Assembly: GCA_013365325.1 (NCBI GenBank)
Contig: JABVXV010000027.1
Location: forward strand, 1-64,000
Direction of reading: 5' to 3'
Length of the DNA stretch: 64,000 nt
Source of the DNA: Dipetalonema caudispina
Taxonomy: Eukaryota > Nematoda > Chromadorea > Rhabditida > Onchocercidae
This document shows, in pieces, positions 40,134 to 52,098 of the stretch (the stretch's first letter is position 1; each line of letters opens with the position of its first letter). The notes beneath the pieces are model-generated. The model did no database searches, had not been told where the DNA came from, and was given only the letters and a program-made list of their open reading frames with translations. The position numbers and the translations under genes were made by a program.

Positions 40134-41887
40134 TTGTCAGTGACCCCTCTAACTCCTTCTGTCTATCGACTGTTCCAGTAAATTCCAACGATTTCCTTTG
40201 TATCCCAGTTAGTGTTCCATCTATGAGTGACCAACAGTGAAGGAGAACGTCTCAAGTATGAAATGAATGCTATTGCATAAAGCACGCTATTTAAAGGCTT
40301 TCCTAATGTCAAAAAAATGCAAATTGCACTTCCTTCTTTGTTGATATTTAAAATTGAGCAACTTTTTGCTTATTATGCAAATTCGAATCATTCTGCACAA
40401 ATTTCTAATTTACTGTTGAATGGGACGGAACATATACGGTATGCAAAATTGTTTCTATCTTAATGAAATGGCAGTAATATTTCCAAACATAAATCTCGAG
40501 AAATTATTTACAAATTAAAACTTTACATATCCATCTCAAATTGAATGGGATATCTGAAATAATGTGATGGTGTTCTTTCAGTGTTTCTTGCAATGGCTAC
40601 ATTCTGCAGCAAATCAGCCCAAAATGATTTTCACCAAGTGATTTGACAAATTTGTGATTTATAAATTAAAAGCATGCAGGTTAAAAACAATATGAAAGAA
40701 GTTAAATGAAGCATTTCTCATTATACGTTAGCTTTAGCTGACAACAGCAACTTTTCATTCATTTCTAATTAATCATGAAAGTAATTATCTCAACTTAATA
40801 CCTATCAAAGTGTATTAACTTTGCTATTCCCTCAGAATATGCCGTTGATAATAGGTAACTGTTGGGAGATATTCAAGGAGGATATACGTTAATTCAAACT
40901 AAACGTTGACTGATATGATGACATGCGACATTAAAGATGCTTTTTAGTTAGTTGTTTGTAAAATCATTTGCCAGATTCAAATTGCCGCTTTTCATAAACT
41001 TCAGATAGAACGATGTCAACGTATCTCTTTACATGACAACCAGATGGTCGCGAAGTTGACATGTTGTACTTCTTCATTTAGGATTAGTTGGGCCTACTTA
41101 GGCTTTTTCTACTTTGTCCTTTCATTGCTTGCATCCAGTAACTCTCTGGTATGATAGATTGCATTTCTCATTCTGTTTACTACCTTATTCCTTCTCATCT
41201 TTACTTCTCTCATTGCTGGAAGTATTCGTCGTGATCTGTTTGTTTGTTCCCTGCCATCTGCGATTCCTTCCACCTGATCAATTCTTTTCCGATACAACGT
41301 CAGCTTCATCGATTTATTTCTCTTCCACAATTATTCAAAGGTCATTCAAAAGGGCACTGTTAAATTTATCACTGTTACCATGAGAAAGATGGAACGCAAA
41401 CTTTCTTCTAATATCGCATCTTCTTCCGTTACTCAAATGGAAATTTATACTGGAAATTAGTAATGTAAATGTTAGGAATGATATACTTATACTGAATTAA
41501 TACTTCTTCGTACAGAGATCAAAGATAGAATATGGTTGGTCTATAAGAAGGATTTAGGTCGATTTTTGGACTTGAAGCTGGGAATGTAAAGGTTTTATCT
41601 TTTGTTGGATGAAAATTTTTGCAGTTAGACGAGGGAAGACATAACTAACATGTACGGCATTATATATATTTGATTGCATTTTGGATTTTCAGCTTTACGT
41701 TCAAAATTTGTTTGGGAAATTTGTATTCTTTACTGAAGAAATTGACATTTCCTGCACTTCTGGAATGTAATTGCTTTGGTATCAGAGGCATTAAGGCGGC
41801 GTCTCGAGCTATGATTCATTAACATTTTCTATTTTATGAAACATTTCAGCACTGGTTCGATAAAGAACAGTGTTGGCAGTTGACGAC
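40134..41887. other. Intergenic region
   Basis: 1.75 kb between the divergent RS protein and PITP genes, likely holding both promoters. A TTTCAG acceptor at 41844-41849, 38 bases before the PITP ATG, is a candidate leader trans-splice site. No other feature seen. Confidence 0.5.
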
Positions 41888-44840
41888 ATGATCGTGAAAG
41901 AATAGTAAGCTTAATTTCACTTGTTCAGCTTTTAACTGCTTTATATACTGTTTTATTAACAAATTTAGTAACAATCAAATAATTGTGCAAAATCACATGT
42001 TCAATAGAAATAGAATCGATTTCAAATAAACTTATTGGACGCTGGGAACTTTTATGCTTGAAAAGCAAATTGTCGATAAAATAGTAAGTATTAATTTAAA
42101 AGATTCAACAGAATTATGAAGAAAAAATTTTTCTCATTTTTCTAGTCGATTAGTACTGCCGATGACGGTCGAAGAGTACCAAGTTGGTCAACTTTGGTCC
42201 GTTGCTGAAGCATCGAAAGCTGAAACAGGTGGTGGTGAAGGTGTGGAAGTTTTAAAGAATGAACCATTCAAAAATTATCCACTACTTGACGGGCGTTACT
42301 CATGTGGACAATACACACATAAAATATATCATTTGCAAACGTGAGTTTTTCTTTTTTCCTTCAGATGGAATTGAGTTGTTGTTTAAATAAGTGTCACTGA
42401 ATTAGGAATCCTTTTCACAAAAACGCTTATTATATGCTTGTTGCTATGAATAAGAAAATTTCCACTGCCCTGATGAAATGAAGCTTGGCACTTTTAACTA
42501 CATCATTAGCAAGAAAAATTTTCAATTGCTTGACATTACTTAGACTATTAATTACTGCCCAGTCGAACTTCAGGATTATAAAGGGTCATAGGGTAAAGCG
42601 TTCAAGAACAGATATATTTAATTTAGAAAGCATTCAACAAGCAACATCACTTTCCCACGACGATTCTCAGCCAATCTTTGAAGGTCATCATACACACATT
42701 AGTCTAAGTAATGTCAAGTAATTGAAAAGTTTTTTTGCTAAATTAATTCGCAGTACTGCTTACACTAAATGCCTGTGTGATTTTTCTGGGTTCAGAATCT
42801 TCAACAGGTGGATGAATTCCAATTTTTTGCATTCTATTTTATAATATAGAAGAATTTATTTAGTTATTCTATTTGCTGCACACAATCCACATTTCACATT
42901 AACAATTTTTAGAAAAGTGCCGACGATAGTACGAACGTGTGCACCTAAGGGTTCTTTAGCGATACACGAAGAAGCGTGGAATGCTTATCCTTATTGTAAA
43001 ACAGTTCTCACGGTCGGTTAAAACAATTTAGCTTATTTTCAGACAGTATAGACATGTCGCTTGGCTCTAGCCGTGCTAAGTTCCAACGGTAGATTAAATT
43101 ATGGTTGCACTTGTTTATTATGAGTACTGTCTTGTTTTGCAGTGTAACTTTACAGTGTACTGCTGTTGAAAGATAAGAATTTACTTGTGTAGCGTTGAAC
43201 TGCAAATACTCGATTTGGTGAAATGCTACTTTTGTGTTACTTCTTTTTTGTGTTCAAGCTTTGGTTATGTCATTTGTAAGAAAGTAAGAGTAAGCAAGTT
43301 TTTTGCTTCTTATCGAAGTTGTAAGCTCTCTTAGGTAATCAAAGATTCCGATTCAATGGTGGTTCGTTCATAATTTATCTTTGATCGGTTGAATTAATAA
43401 CTCACATTTTCAAAAATTATTAAATATCATGATGTTGCAGAATCCTGATTACATGAGAGATGATTTTTTCATTCATATCGAAACAATCCATTTACCGGAT
43501 CGAGGAACTACACAGAATGCACATAATTTAAGTCCAGAAGATCTTGCTAAGCGTGAAGTGATTGATCTTGACATTGCTAATGACACTTCATATTTGACTA
43601 CTAATGTAAGTGTGGTTCTAATTTGTGCAAATCATTTAGTTTTTTAAATAACGATGGTTTTAAAATACTTTTTGTTCTTCATTTTGGTATATAAAACCAG
43701 AATTATCATCTTTTGGCTTTGCTGCACTCGTTACGTCAGTTCATACCCTTCAACTTCTGTATCAGGTGTGTCTGGAAGACAGTAAAAGTTGATTTTTTCT
43801 TGGCTTTTCGTAACATGTTATTGGTCTTTTCCTAGGGCTAGCTGCCGTGGCTTTGTGCTCATTGATTTGTAAACATTTCGCAAAACTAATATACATAATG
43901 AAGAAGTTTTCCATTGAATGTATTTAAAAGATTTGCAGGATATCAGACCAGAAACAACACCATCCAAATTTAAAAGTTTGAAAACAGGACGTGGCCCTCT
44001 GGTAGGAAACTGGAAAGAAACAATGGAACCGGTGATGTGCGCTTATAAACTGGTAAAGGTGCACTTTAAATGGTTTGGTCTGACAAAAATAGTCGAAAAT
44101 TACGCACATCGTGTAAGTTCCATGCATCCTTGTAGATTGTTTTGAAATATCTTTAAGTTTTAACGTAGAATTCAGTCGTAAATGGAATTGATTTCATCCT
44201 AATAGGGTGTGATAGAAGTCTCATTTCTTGACAGTGTTGAAATTTCGATTGTGGAATATTTCAAGCATATTTTAAGCAATACCCACGTCTATTTACGAAA
44301 TTTCACCGTGAAGTGTTTTGTTGGCTGGATAACTGGTATGGTTTAACGATGGCCGATATTCGCGAAATTGAGGATAAAGCACAAAAGGAATTGGAAGAGG
44401 TAAATTGAGAAGCGGAATTTTGAGATTACATCTGTTAAATATTTTTTTGTTGTTGTTTTCTCTTTCACTGAGAACAACCATTTGGTTTGTTTAGAGTTAA
44501 TTCAATTTTTTTACTGCATTATTTGTAAAAAAAAAAAAAAACTTATCATTATTTTCTTTTTCAACTTCTAACTGTCTCTTTTCACCAATCAACCTCTAAT
44601 ACTTGCTGGTCGGTGCATAAATATCCGCAAATACCGTTTTATTGAAAAGAGTGTTTCGCGTATGTACAGCAGGAAGGCCTTATACGGTGTACAAATAGCC
44701 TATGAAAGTGATGTTAAGATTACCGTAGCGAAATACGAATAGCATATAAACAACCTATTTTGAATTTTCATGTTACTACGAAGACTTTTCGTTATTTTCA
44801 GGCTAGAATAAATGGACCCGTACGTGGCATGATGCCATAG
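41888..44840 (+). CDS. Class I phosphatidylinositol transfer protein
   Basis: Carries single phosphatidylinositol or phosphatidylcholine molecules between membranes and supports phosphoinositide synthesis. Exons: 41888-41904, 42146-42340, 42913-43012, 43441-43605, 43939-44112, 44277-44399, 44802-44840. Phases agree throughout and the product is 270 residues, the usual length of PITP alpha/beta. The 17-base first exon encodes MIVKEY and joins to [16 protein letters not shown]. Family marks include [19 protein letters not shown] with the Thr and Lys that bind the inositol headgroup, [23 protein letters not shown] with the conserved Ser, and [16 protein letters not shown]. The end [12 protein letters not shown] matches the class I C-terminal lid. 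The membrane-docking Trp-Trp pair is Trp-Phe here (KWFGL, near residue 203). There is no Nir/RdgB extension, so it is class I. The exon 6 acceptor, TTTTAAG, is atypical but phase demands it. An intact inverted-repeat element lies in intron 2. Confidence 0.97.
42523..42724 (+). mobile_element. MITE-like element, copy 2, intact, in PITP intron 2
   Basis: 202 bases bounded by 25-bp terminal inverted repeats (42523-42547 and 42700-42724) that match at 24 of 25 positions; the left end begins CAATTGCTTGACATT. Flanking TTTT and AAAA may extend the inverted repeats by four. No clear target-site duplication is visible. The small size, inverted ends and lack of a transposase fit a miniature inverted-repeat transposable element. 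An open frame of about 78 codons crosses it, but its conservation in copy 1 is broken by a stop. Confidence 0.85.
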
Positions 44841-47129
44841 AAATTCAAAATGATGTCAACAAATCGATGTTTTCTCTAGCAAATAACTTTTACTTGCATC
44901 ATTTATTCGCTGTGAAGTCGTTAGTGTTTATTTTAAACTTTTATTTTAGAAATGTGCAAAATGAATTTTGTGAGCATTAAGTTACTTCTGCTAGTGCCAA
45001 TATGATATAAGAAATTTTTCATTAATTAAATTTATCAGTTCGATAATAATATTTGAACTTGAAAAGTTGTACATTTGGATTTGAGTCCAAAGAGGGTCGC
45101 TTTACTATTAGATTTATCTCCTCTAATATCACTTCATGTGTCGCATGTTTTAATTTTAATTTTTTCGTACCATGTTATTCTATTCGTTTTTAACTTTAAG
45201 TGAAGCTTTCTAGAAGACACAGTATGTTATCACAAAAAAATTTGTTAATACGTTGAACTGATTTGTTGAGTGGTATCTGTGATCTCATACGCCATGTACA
45301 TCATTTTTAGCAGTGTTTAACTGCTTATTTGAAAAGAGCGAAAATGCGATTAACGGGTACCTGACAACTTCGTTAGGAACTGTCAGATTTACGCTGAAGG
45401 TTACGTTTTGACCTGTAATCTGTGGATATTATATTTACTTTCCTCTGTCCCTGAATAAAATTTCGAAGAGTTTGAAATTTTACCAAAATGTTTCAGATTC
45501 TTGAACATTGTAATCGCAATATAGAGCTTACTGCTACCAATACTGAGCTTAAAAGGCAATCTCAGCTCAACTTAACAGAAACGTAGCTATAGATTAAACG
45601 GTTTTGCACACTACTTTATGCTTTGTCAGTTCTGGTCTTATTGTTGATTTGTTCCCCATGGTCATGATTTATTTATTGTAGATTCAGAAATTTTAATCAG
45701 GGAGAGTATTCTATCAACAAATATTTTAAAGCTTTTCTTCCTAGTATACTAGACATGGCAGGACGGGACATTTTGGTTTTCATTCTTTATCGTTATCTAT
45801 TCAGTATTTCCGAGATAATGAAAGATTTCTTAACTAATGGTTATAGATAAGAGTAGAAGAGCGTAAAAATTTTCGATTCATATATCTCAGTATTTTAACG
45901 GAATTCGCTGGTAGGATGAATATCTTTTCATCGTTGTGAGTTAACGGAATCTTTCCTTATTTTGGAAACATATCATATGAATTGGGATCAGATTTGTTAA
46001 GTTAAGCGACTGCTGGTAAAATCACTGAATCATTTCGTCTGTTGAATAGCAAAGTCTTTAAGCGATTCAATCATATTTGCTCTTTTTTATTCCTAAAGCG
46101 GTCTGTGTTTCTGCTTTTCAAAATGTTTTTTATCATGATTTATTGGTAGTGGTGTTTAGCCAATTTATAACGTATCTTTCATACTGCTTTCTTACATTTC
46201 ATGTTTTATGATGCAGTGTAATTGCTATCATTGATCATTAATAGTTGTGATGATATACCAGAAGATTCTGTGTTTATGATGGAATGTGTAACTTTCTCCT
46301 AGCCTTAATTGTAAAAGTTGATTTAAACTTCTTTCCATGACTGAATTTAGTTTAATATTAAAGAAAAGAAATACAAAATGGAGTTATCAGAAAGCACCGT
46401 ATAATTTTTTGAGTAATCTCAGGATCGCAAGAAATTTCTGTATTTGTATTAATCGTGTTTGCTGGTTCTTCCTTATATTTTTATGCCGTTTGTTTAGCAA
46501 TGATGAATCTTGACATTTGGAAATATTAACATTATACGTGGCTTTTAGGGAACAGTTAAAGTATGGCATAAATATTTCCTGTTTTTCCCTCGGTGATAAG
46601 TCGAATATCATATTAATATGGTACTTATTATCATTACTATCTGTAAATTTCGTATTTGAACAAAGGAGGATGTAGTGCAAGTTTGCACGTTACAAAATTT
46701 GATCGAATATTTGTGATATTCTCATCTTATTTATATTCTTTTCTCTGTTTGAATGAATCTTTTTCCAATAAATTATTGCTTTCAAATAAAGTAAAGTGAC
46801 AACCAGAAATATGTGCTGTTGCATAGCGCTTATCGTTGTTTTTTTGAGAATTTTTTACAATTAAAAAGTTTTTAAAATCAAGTGTTGTAAAACTATCATG
46901 AATGGTTATGTAGAGATTTAGTTTACAGTTTTGTCGTTGCATTTGTATGAGTTCTCTTGTATAGATAGGAGTGAAGTTGATTGTTACTTTTTCATTGTGA
47001 AATTCAGGGACTGTACGGGATGGCAACAAGATAACTTCGGATTCGGGAAAGCAACTTTTCCGAGACTCATTCTTATTGTAAAATATGTGGAGCAATGTAT
47101 TTCGCATTTAAAATTCAATCAAACTTTTG
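44841..47129. other. Intergenic region
   Basis: 2.3 kb between PITP and the XLF-like gene, both on the plus strand. AT-rich. Minus-strand frames at 46387-46680 and 46727-47107 have no recognisable content or splice context and I do not call them. Confidence 0.5.
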
Positions 47130-48610
47130 ATGGAAACGGATGTGGATGCTGAATTGCTTAAAATTTGCTGGGTGCCTTTAGGTTTTAGATTGACTAATAA
47201 GTATTATGCCGCTAAATTTCATATCAAGGTATTTTCTGATTTTGATCTTACTAGTAATATATTAGGTTTATTTCATTCATTAATGATAAGTGTAATGTCT
47301 TATGTATTCATTTCCACTTTATCCTCAGTAGTTCTGAATATGCGGATGCTATTACCTTATCTAGTAGATTTTCGAATATAAAGGAATGACGTGGATTACT
47401 TAACAAAGTCATATTGCTGCAGTTAATTGTTTGTGAGGTTCGTTTTAGGAAGAATTTACTGCAACTCTAAACGAACCGGATTATAGCCTGGGCAACGAGT
47501 TTTCATAGTTTTTAGTCGGTTTCTATGAACAAAAAACTATTTTCAATATATTTTATTGTCAGGAAGACAATCTTATGACGACATCACCACCCTACTTTGA
47601 TTTATCATTTAAGGCTGGGCAATTGCATACGATACTGACCGATTACGAGTGCATGTACTACGAAATTGCCGATTTCATGAAGAAATTTTCCTCACTGAAT
47701 GCCAAATTAGGTGGTCCAGAAAAGACGTTGTTAGAAAAAGTTCGCAATATGTTCGTATCATCGACGACAAAGGTGTCAAATGAAAATAAGAATGATAATA
47801 CGTTGGAGTTTGATCTTGAAGTTCTTTCCGGGAAGCGAATTCTGAAATGGCATTTTTTGGGACAACATTTGGGTCCTATGAATTATGTAACTTTTCCTTT
47901 TTATGAGACATATATCAGACTTCATTAATTAAACATCGTCTCTCAAAAAGTCAGGCTATAGGGTTTCCGTCAAATGGAATAAATATCTTTGAAGCTGATT
48001 GCCCTGAACAATCATCCTTATCATCTGACTACTGGTAAAAAACTTTCTTGATATTTCAATTTATTTTTGAAATATCAAGAAAGTTTTTTCAAGATATGCT
48101 TTTCGTGATTACTTAATAAATTTCAGGTTTTTTCGCACATTACTCGGCCGCTTTTAAATATTCTATCCGTTGTTGTTGATGAATGCGATCTGAGTTCAGT
48201 TAAAGGTTGGTCCTAATTTGTCCTCATTAACATTTCTCTCAGCTTTACTTCCAAAGACAGATTTTGCAAAAGTGAGAGAGATTACTTCAGCTTCTGTATC
48301 AAGCAGCAACTTCAGTAGTCTATTTGGCAAATCTTCTGTGCAGAAACTTTATGAAGCGGTTGCTACCGAATCTGTGGCGGTGGAAAACATTGGCAGCACT
48401 TATAGTGATGATGAAAGTGAAGAGGGTATAAACATTGATACTAATGACAATAACCATGCTGACAAAAATAATACTAATTCCCTTCCTGCAACACCACCTC
48501 CCAGTTCGGCTTATGAGGTAAAGATGAGTGATACAGATCAGGATAAAGATTTTAGGGAAATTCAGACACTGCTTGAATCGCCTCCAAAAAAACCAAAACT
48601 AAGATTTTGA
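47130..48610 (+). CDS. nhej1: XLF/NHEJ1-like non-homologous end-joining factor
   Basis: XLF forms filaments with XRCC4 and helps ligase IV join DNA ends. Exons: 47130-47228, 47563-47886, 48127-48205, 48243-48610; phases agree and the product is 289 residues (human XLF 299). The head domain shows ICWVPL near residue 12, comparable to PWAWLQL; LHTILTDYECMYYEI comparable to YALLVSDLQQVWHEQ; and LKWHFLGQHL followed after a splice by VFSHITRPLLNILSVVV, matching the XLF block with Trp-x-Phe, Val-Ser-x-His and Arg-Pro-Leu that leads into the coiled stalk. After the stalk, SVQKLYEAVATESVAV parallels NLQDLYMAVTTQEVQV. A disordered acidic tail ends in PPKKPKLRF, resembling the C-terminal Ku-binding motif KKPRGLF. 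The resemblance runs along the whole length, so I am fairly sure. The ATG is the first in the exon; upstream trans-splicing was not resolved. Confidence 0.85.
48017..48069. repeat. Perfect 23-bp hairpin in an XLF intron
   Basis: Arms at 48017-48039 and 48047-48069 are exact reverse complements around a 7-base TTTATTT loop. It lies in the intron 47887-48126, with the last arm 57 bases before the acceptor. It could fold in the pre-mRNA or be a fold-back remnant. Confidence 0.9.
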
Positions 48611-49322
48611 ACTCGAAATTTGTTAATCGAATTTAAAATGATTGTAGTCCTGTAACCTATTGTTAATTATATTTATAATATAAAGATTGATATAAAAATG
48701 TTCCGAAGCAAGTTTGTGCAAAATCTATGATTGTGTTCATTATTTTATTTATTTGTCATTGTTTATACTGGTGAATTTATTTAAGTTTATTTTCCTATTG
48801 TATGACTTCACAGGTTGTAAACAGCATTGTTACATCTCTACTTCTTGATATTTTTTCTGCATTGTGTTTAACAGTTGATGCTTAGCGGTTGTTTCCTCTT
48901 TGAGAAATATTCTCAATTTCTATGGAACGACTTTTTGAACATAGATTTGATTAAACGCAGATTTAGCCCAATATTTGTAGTATAATGATTCTAACAATTT
49001 TACAAACGCTTAAACACCTTTTGCATGAAGTCTTGTAGTCAGTTTGTGGAAATCTTCATGATTGTATGGTCGTTTCTAACATGTTTTAATTGTTTATGCT
49101 AATGTATAAATCTGTTTTGTTCTGGTCACCTTTTCCTACTCCTTTCCAAGCAGAATGGAGGTTGAAATTTTCTAATTCTAACCGATTGAAATTTCCAAGA
49201 ACTGCATAACAATTTATTAAAATGCAAACAAAATAAGCGATATGTGAGAGTAGCTGATGAAGTCGGAGAATTCGTTCGATGCTACGGAAAGTACTGGAAA
49301 AGAATCTGGTGGACTAACGTAG
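48611..49322. other. Convergent intergenic region
   Basis: 712 bases between the XLF-like (+) and RPN12 (-) stop codons. It should contain both 3' UTRs. No gene seen. Confidence 0.55.
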
Positions 49323-52098
49323 TTATACAATCATTTCGAGTTGCTTCGCGTAAAAAATTGCTTGTTTGGCGATCCTTTTAGTATCTAACCGTGGCTCCAT
49401 AGGCTGAAATCACATGCGTTGCAAAGCTGAATCAAGCTTCGTAAAGCGCATGAAAATTAGACATAACTTACAGTTTGCTGTGCGTGATCAAATACGTATG
49501 TTACACCGCGATTGCACATACTACTTTTCCAACCACGCTAAAATGAAAGTTCCAAAAGTTACTAGAGGCAAAAGGAAATTAAACACGCAAGGGAGAAAGT
49601 AGTCAAGTACATTTGTTTAATGAATAATAATTAGGTAGAATTTGAGTAGATCGAATAAACATGGATATTTTTCCCTTTCTATGAATGGATGGACATTTTT
49701 AACGATTGCAATGAGCTCAAAGCATATCTGATTCATAATAATATATAACATACACTGAAGTAATAACTTTTTCGAGGGAATGGAATTGTTATGTGTGAAT
49801 TGATTGCGTTAAAATGATACTAGAAAAAAATCGTAGAATGTAAAACTAATACCGAGAGAGGGTGCAAGTCTTCGTATAAAATCTATGATTATAAGGAAAG
49901 TATATCGTACATATTGGGGAGCACGAAAGTTCAATGAAAGATAACCTTGTAATTAAGATTGCCCGCTTTTGTAAACTTGTTAAGGATACATAATTGTAGA
50001 TTTTATTAATTGATGTAGTAATTAGGATGGCTGAGTTCTTATTCATATCTAGTTTAGGAGAGACTGTTACTTTTACACAACTTTCCGATACTTTTATGGT
50101 TGTAAGGAAGTTGTTGGCCCTTGCTCAATTGCTTGATTACACGGAAAATGATAGGAAGTCTTGCACAATCTTGGAAAATTACTTCAAATCAGTTTTCATA
50201 AGCACAAATTACAAATGATTGTTAAATCAAGATTTACATATTTTCTATAATTTTGAAGCTTTTCGAATAATGAAGTTCGAGTATTGTTACCAGAAAAAAA
50301 GTAACCTTTTCTGCAAAAGATATCATTTCGTTGACATCATTAAATAGAAGTAATTGTGCAGCATCTCGTTGCGATATTTTTATGAATGCATGCTCCATAC
50401 ATAAAGCTATTTCATCCCTATAATTGATTCTGTCTGGTCAAGTTTCCGAATCCTTCCGGATAAGAAAAAAACTTACCGTACTGTATCCATTGATATACGC
50501 ATGAATAATGCATAGTAAGGGCTGGGAATACTCTTTTCCGTTAGCATTATCTGCAATAATTTATAGCAAATTTCTTAAAAATTAATTGCGATAATTGAAA
50601 CAACAGGTTAAACTTAATAAGTTGGGAGAATTTTATTTAGTAAGCCCATCATAACCCTGACTATTTTGTTAAGCTTGTTTATTCTGGATTACTCACAAAT
50701 ATCATTTAAAAATGGATACCTTATGATAAGCACCTTCAATAAGTGACTGCTCCAGTTTCACGGGTATCTTAATGTACGGATTCTTCTGCTGGATATCTTG
50801 ATCGATCTGTTCCAATAACTGTAACATTTCATTCGGAGTTAGCGACTTGCAATAGAAACAGATCAGTTCGCCGCATCCGTTCGCTTCAAATTCAAATTTT
50901 GTTGTTTTCGAAGGATATACAATTATTGAGAGACAAATCTTATCGACCACTTTTAAGGACATTTCTCTTATTTCCGAACAGATGACACAATTAGATTTCA
51001 ACCATTAATATCAAAATACCATGTGAAATTGAGTATGTTGATTGGTAGCCAAAAGGAACATGAGATCTAAGCCGATCATTAACCATTTATTTGGCCATTC
51101 TTCGCCTGAACTGAAATTTAACATCAAATTGATATTACAATAGTAAAGCAATACTTCACGTAAGCAGCTTTTAATATATCCTCATGTTTACCCATAAGAA
51201 TTGTAGAAAGTGATGAGAGCAGTGATGGCTTCACGGAATGAGTCCAGATCAGACCTAAGTATCGCACACAAAGCATCTATTTCGAAAACATCTCCTGTAA
51301 TCTAACTTGAGAGAAAATGAAAAATTAAATTAAAAGGTTGTAAAACGAATTCAGGCACAACTTTGAGAAATAAAGCACCAACAAAGTTGCATTTCATCAG
51401 TTTGCTGTTAAAATAAGACTTACGATGAATCATAAGTAATGTTTGATGGCTAAGACCACTCAAAGCGTTCCTGTTGTTCATTAATTCCTGAAAAACAATT
51501 AATATATCCGATTTTGATTCTATCAAACTAAAAAAAAACTCATGAACCTTTGAATAGGAATCTGTCTAGTCTAAACTATCGCTTCAGACAATGTGTGTGA
51601 TGCAGTAAACGTATGAGTTTCGACAACTGTTAACTATATATATATTAACTTATTCCACATTTTTGAGTATTGCACATACGCTGCTTATTGCAGAGTACAC
51701 TTACAATAACTTCTGCGGTCATGCCAATCGGTCGCTGATATTAGCTTAGGGATAAGTATTTGTGACAGGTAAATAATATGGGTACATACCTTAATCCGCT
51801 TTAGTCTGATACCAATCGCTCCCAGGTTTTTCGGCTCCTTATTCCATTCTACCATCAGCTTCCTGCATTCAACTTCCATCTGTATACACATTATCATTTA
51901 TCATTTGTGATAACTTTTCACTTTAAATATCCCATAGAATCTTTTTTTCACTACAATATTTAAGTAGTGTTGAAATAGATATGCTAAATATCATACTTCA
52001 GCACTCTTCAACACCATTTCCAATTGCGAAAGGTCTCGTTTTGATTCTTGTCGCCATTCATCCAATAGCCGTCGATGTACAGTATCCAATCCTGCCAT
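49323..52098 (-). CDS. rpn-12: 26S proteasome lid subunit RPN12 (PSMD8)
   Basis: Non-ATPase lid subunit of the 19S regulatory particle, needed for lid assembly. Exons in transcript order: 52098-51997, 51879-51790, 51487-51424, 51294-51192, 51110-51020, 50818-50720, 50550-50477, 50417-50306, 49537-49472, 49403-49323. All phases agree; 293 residues. Family marks: CRKLMVEWNKEPKNLGAIG near the N-terminus, EIDALCAILRSDLDSF, WLMIGLDLMFLLATNQ, NPYIKIPVKLEQSLIEGAY, the hinge DTVRDEIALCMEHAF, LLLFNDVNEMISFAEK joined across a 768-base intron to RGWK, and the C-terminus AKQAIFYAKQLEMIV, nearly the human AKQVIEYARQLEMIV. The first exon (34 residues) has no counterpart I can align and may be nematode-specific. 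An acceptor TTCTTAG lies 18 bases before the ATG, suggesting trans-splicing. Plus-strand frames over 49414-49602 are antisense shadows of exon 9 and its flanks. Confidence 0.95.

Noticed and set aside
39845..40240. Plus-strand open frame of 131 codons
   Set aside because: Antisense to the RS-repeat exon; the arginine-rich minus-strand frame explains its openness.
42485..42721. 78-codon frame through the MITE-like element
   Set aside because: The equivalent frame in the other copy has a stop, and the start lies outside the element in intron sequence.
46387..47107. Two minus-strand frames of 97 and 126 codons
   Set aside because: No recognisable motifs or splice partners; composition matches the AT-rich background.
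49414..49602. Basic 62-codon plus-strand frame
   Set aside because: It is antisense to RPN12 exon 9, whose RGWK motif and splice sites fit the minus strand.
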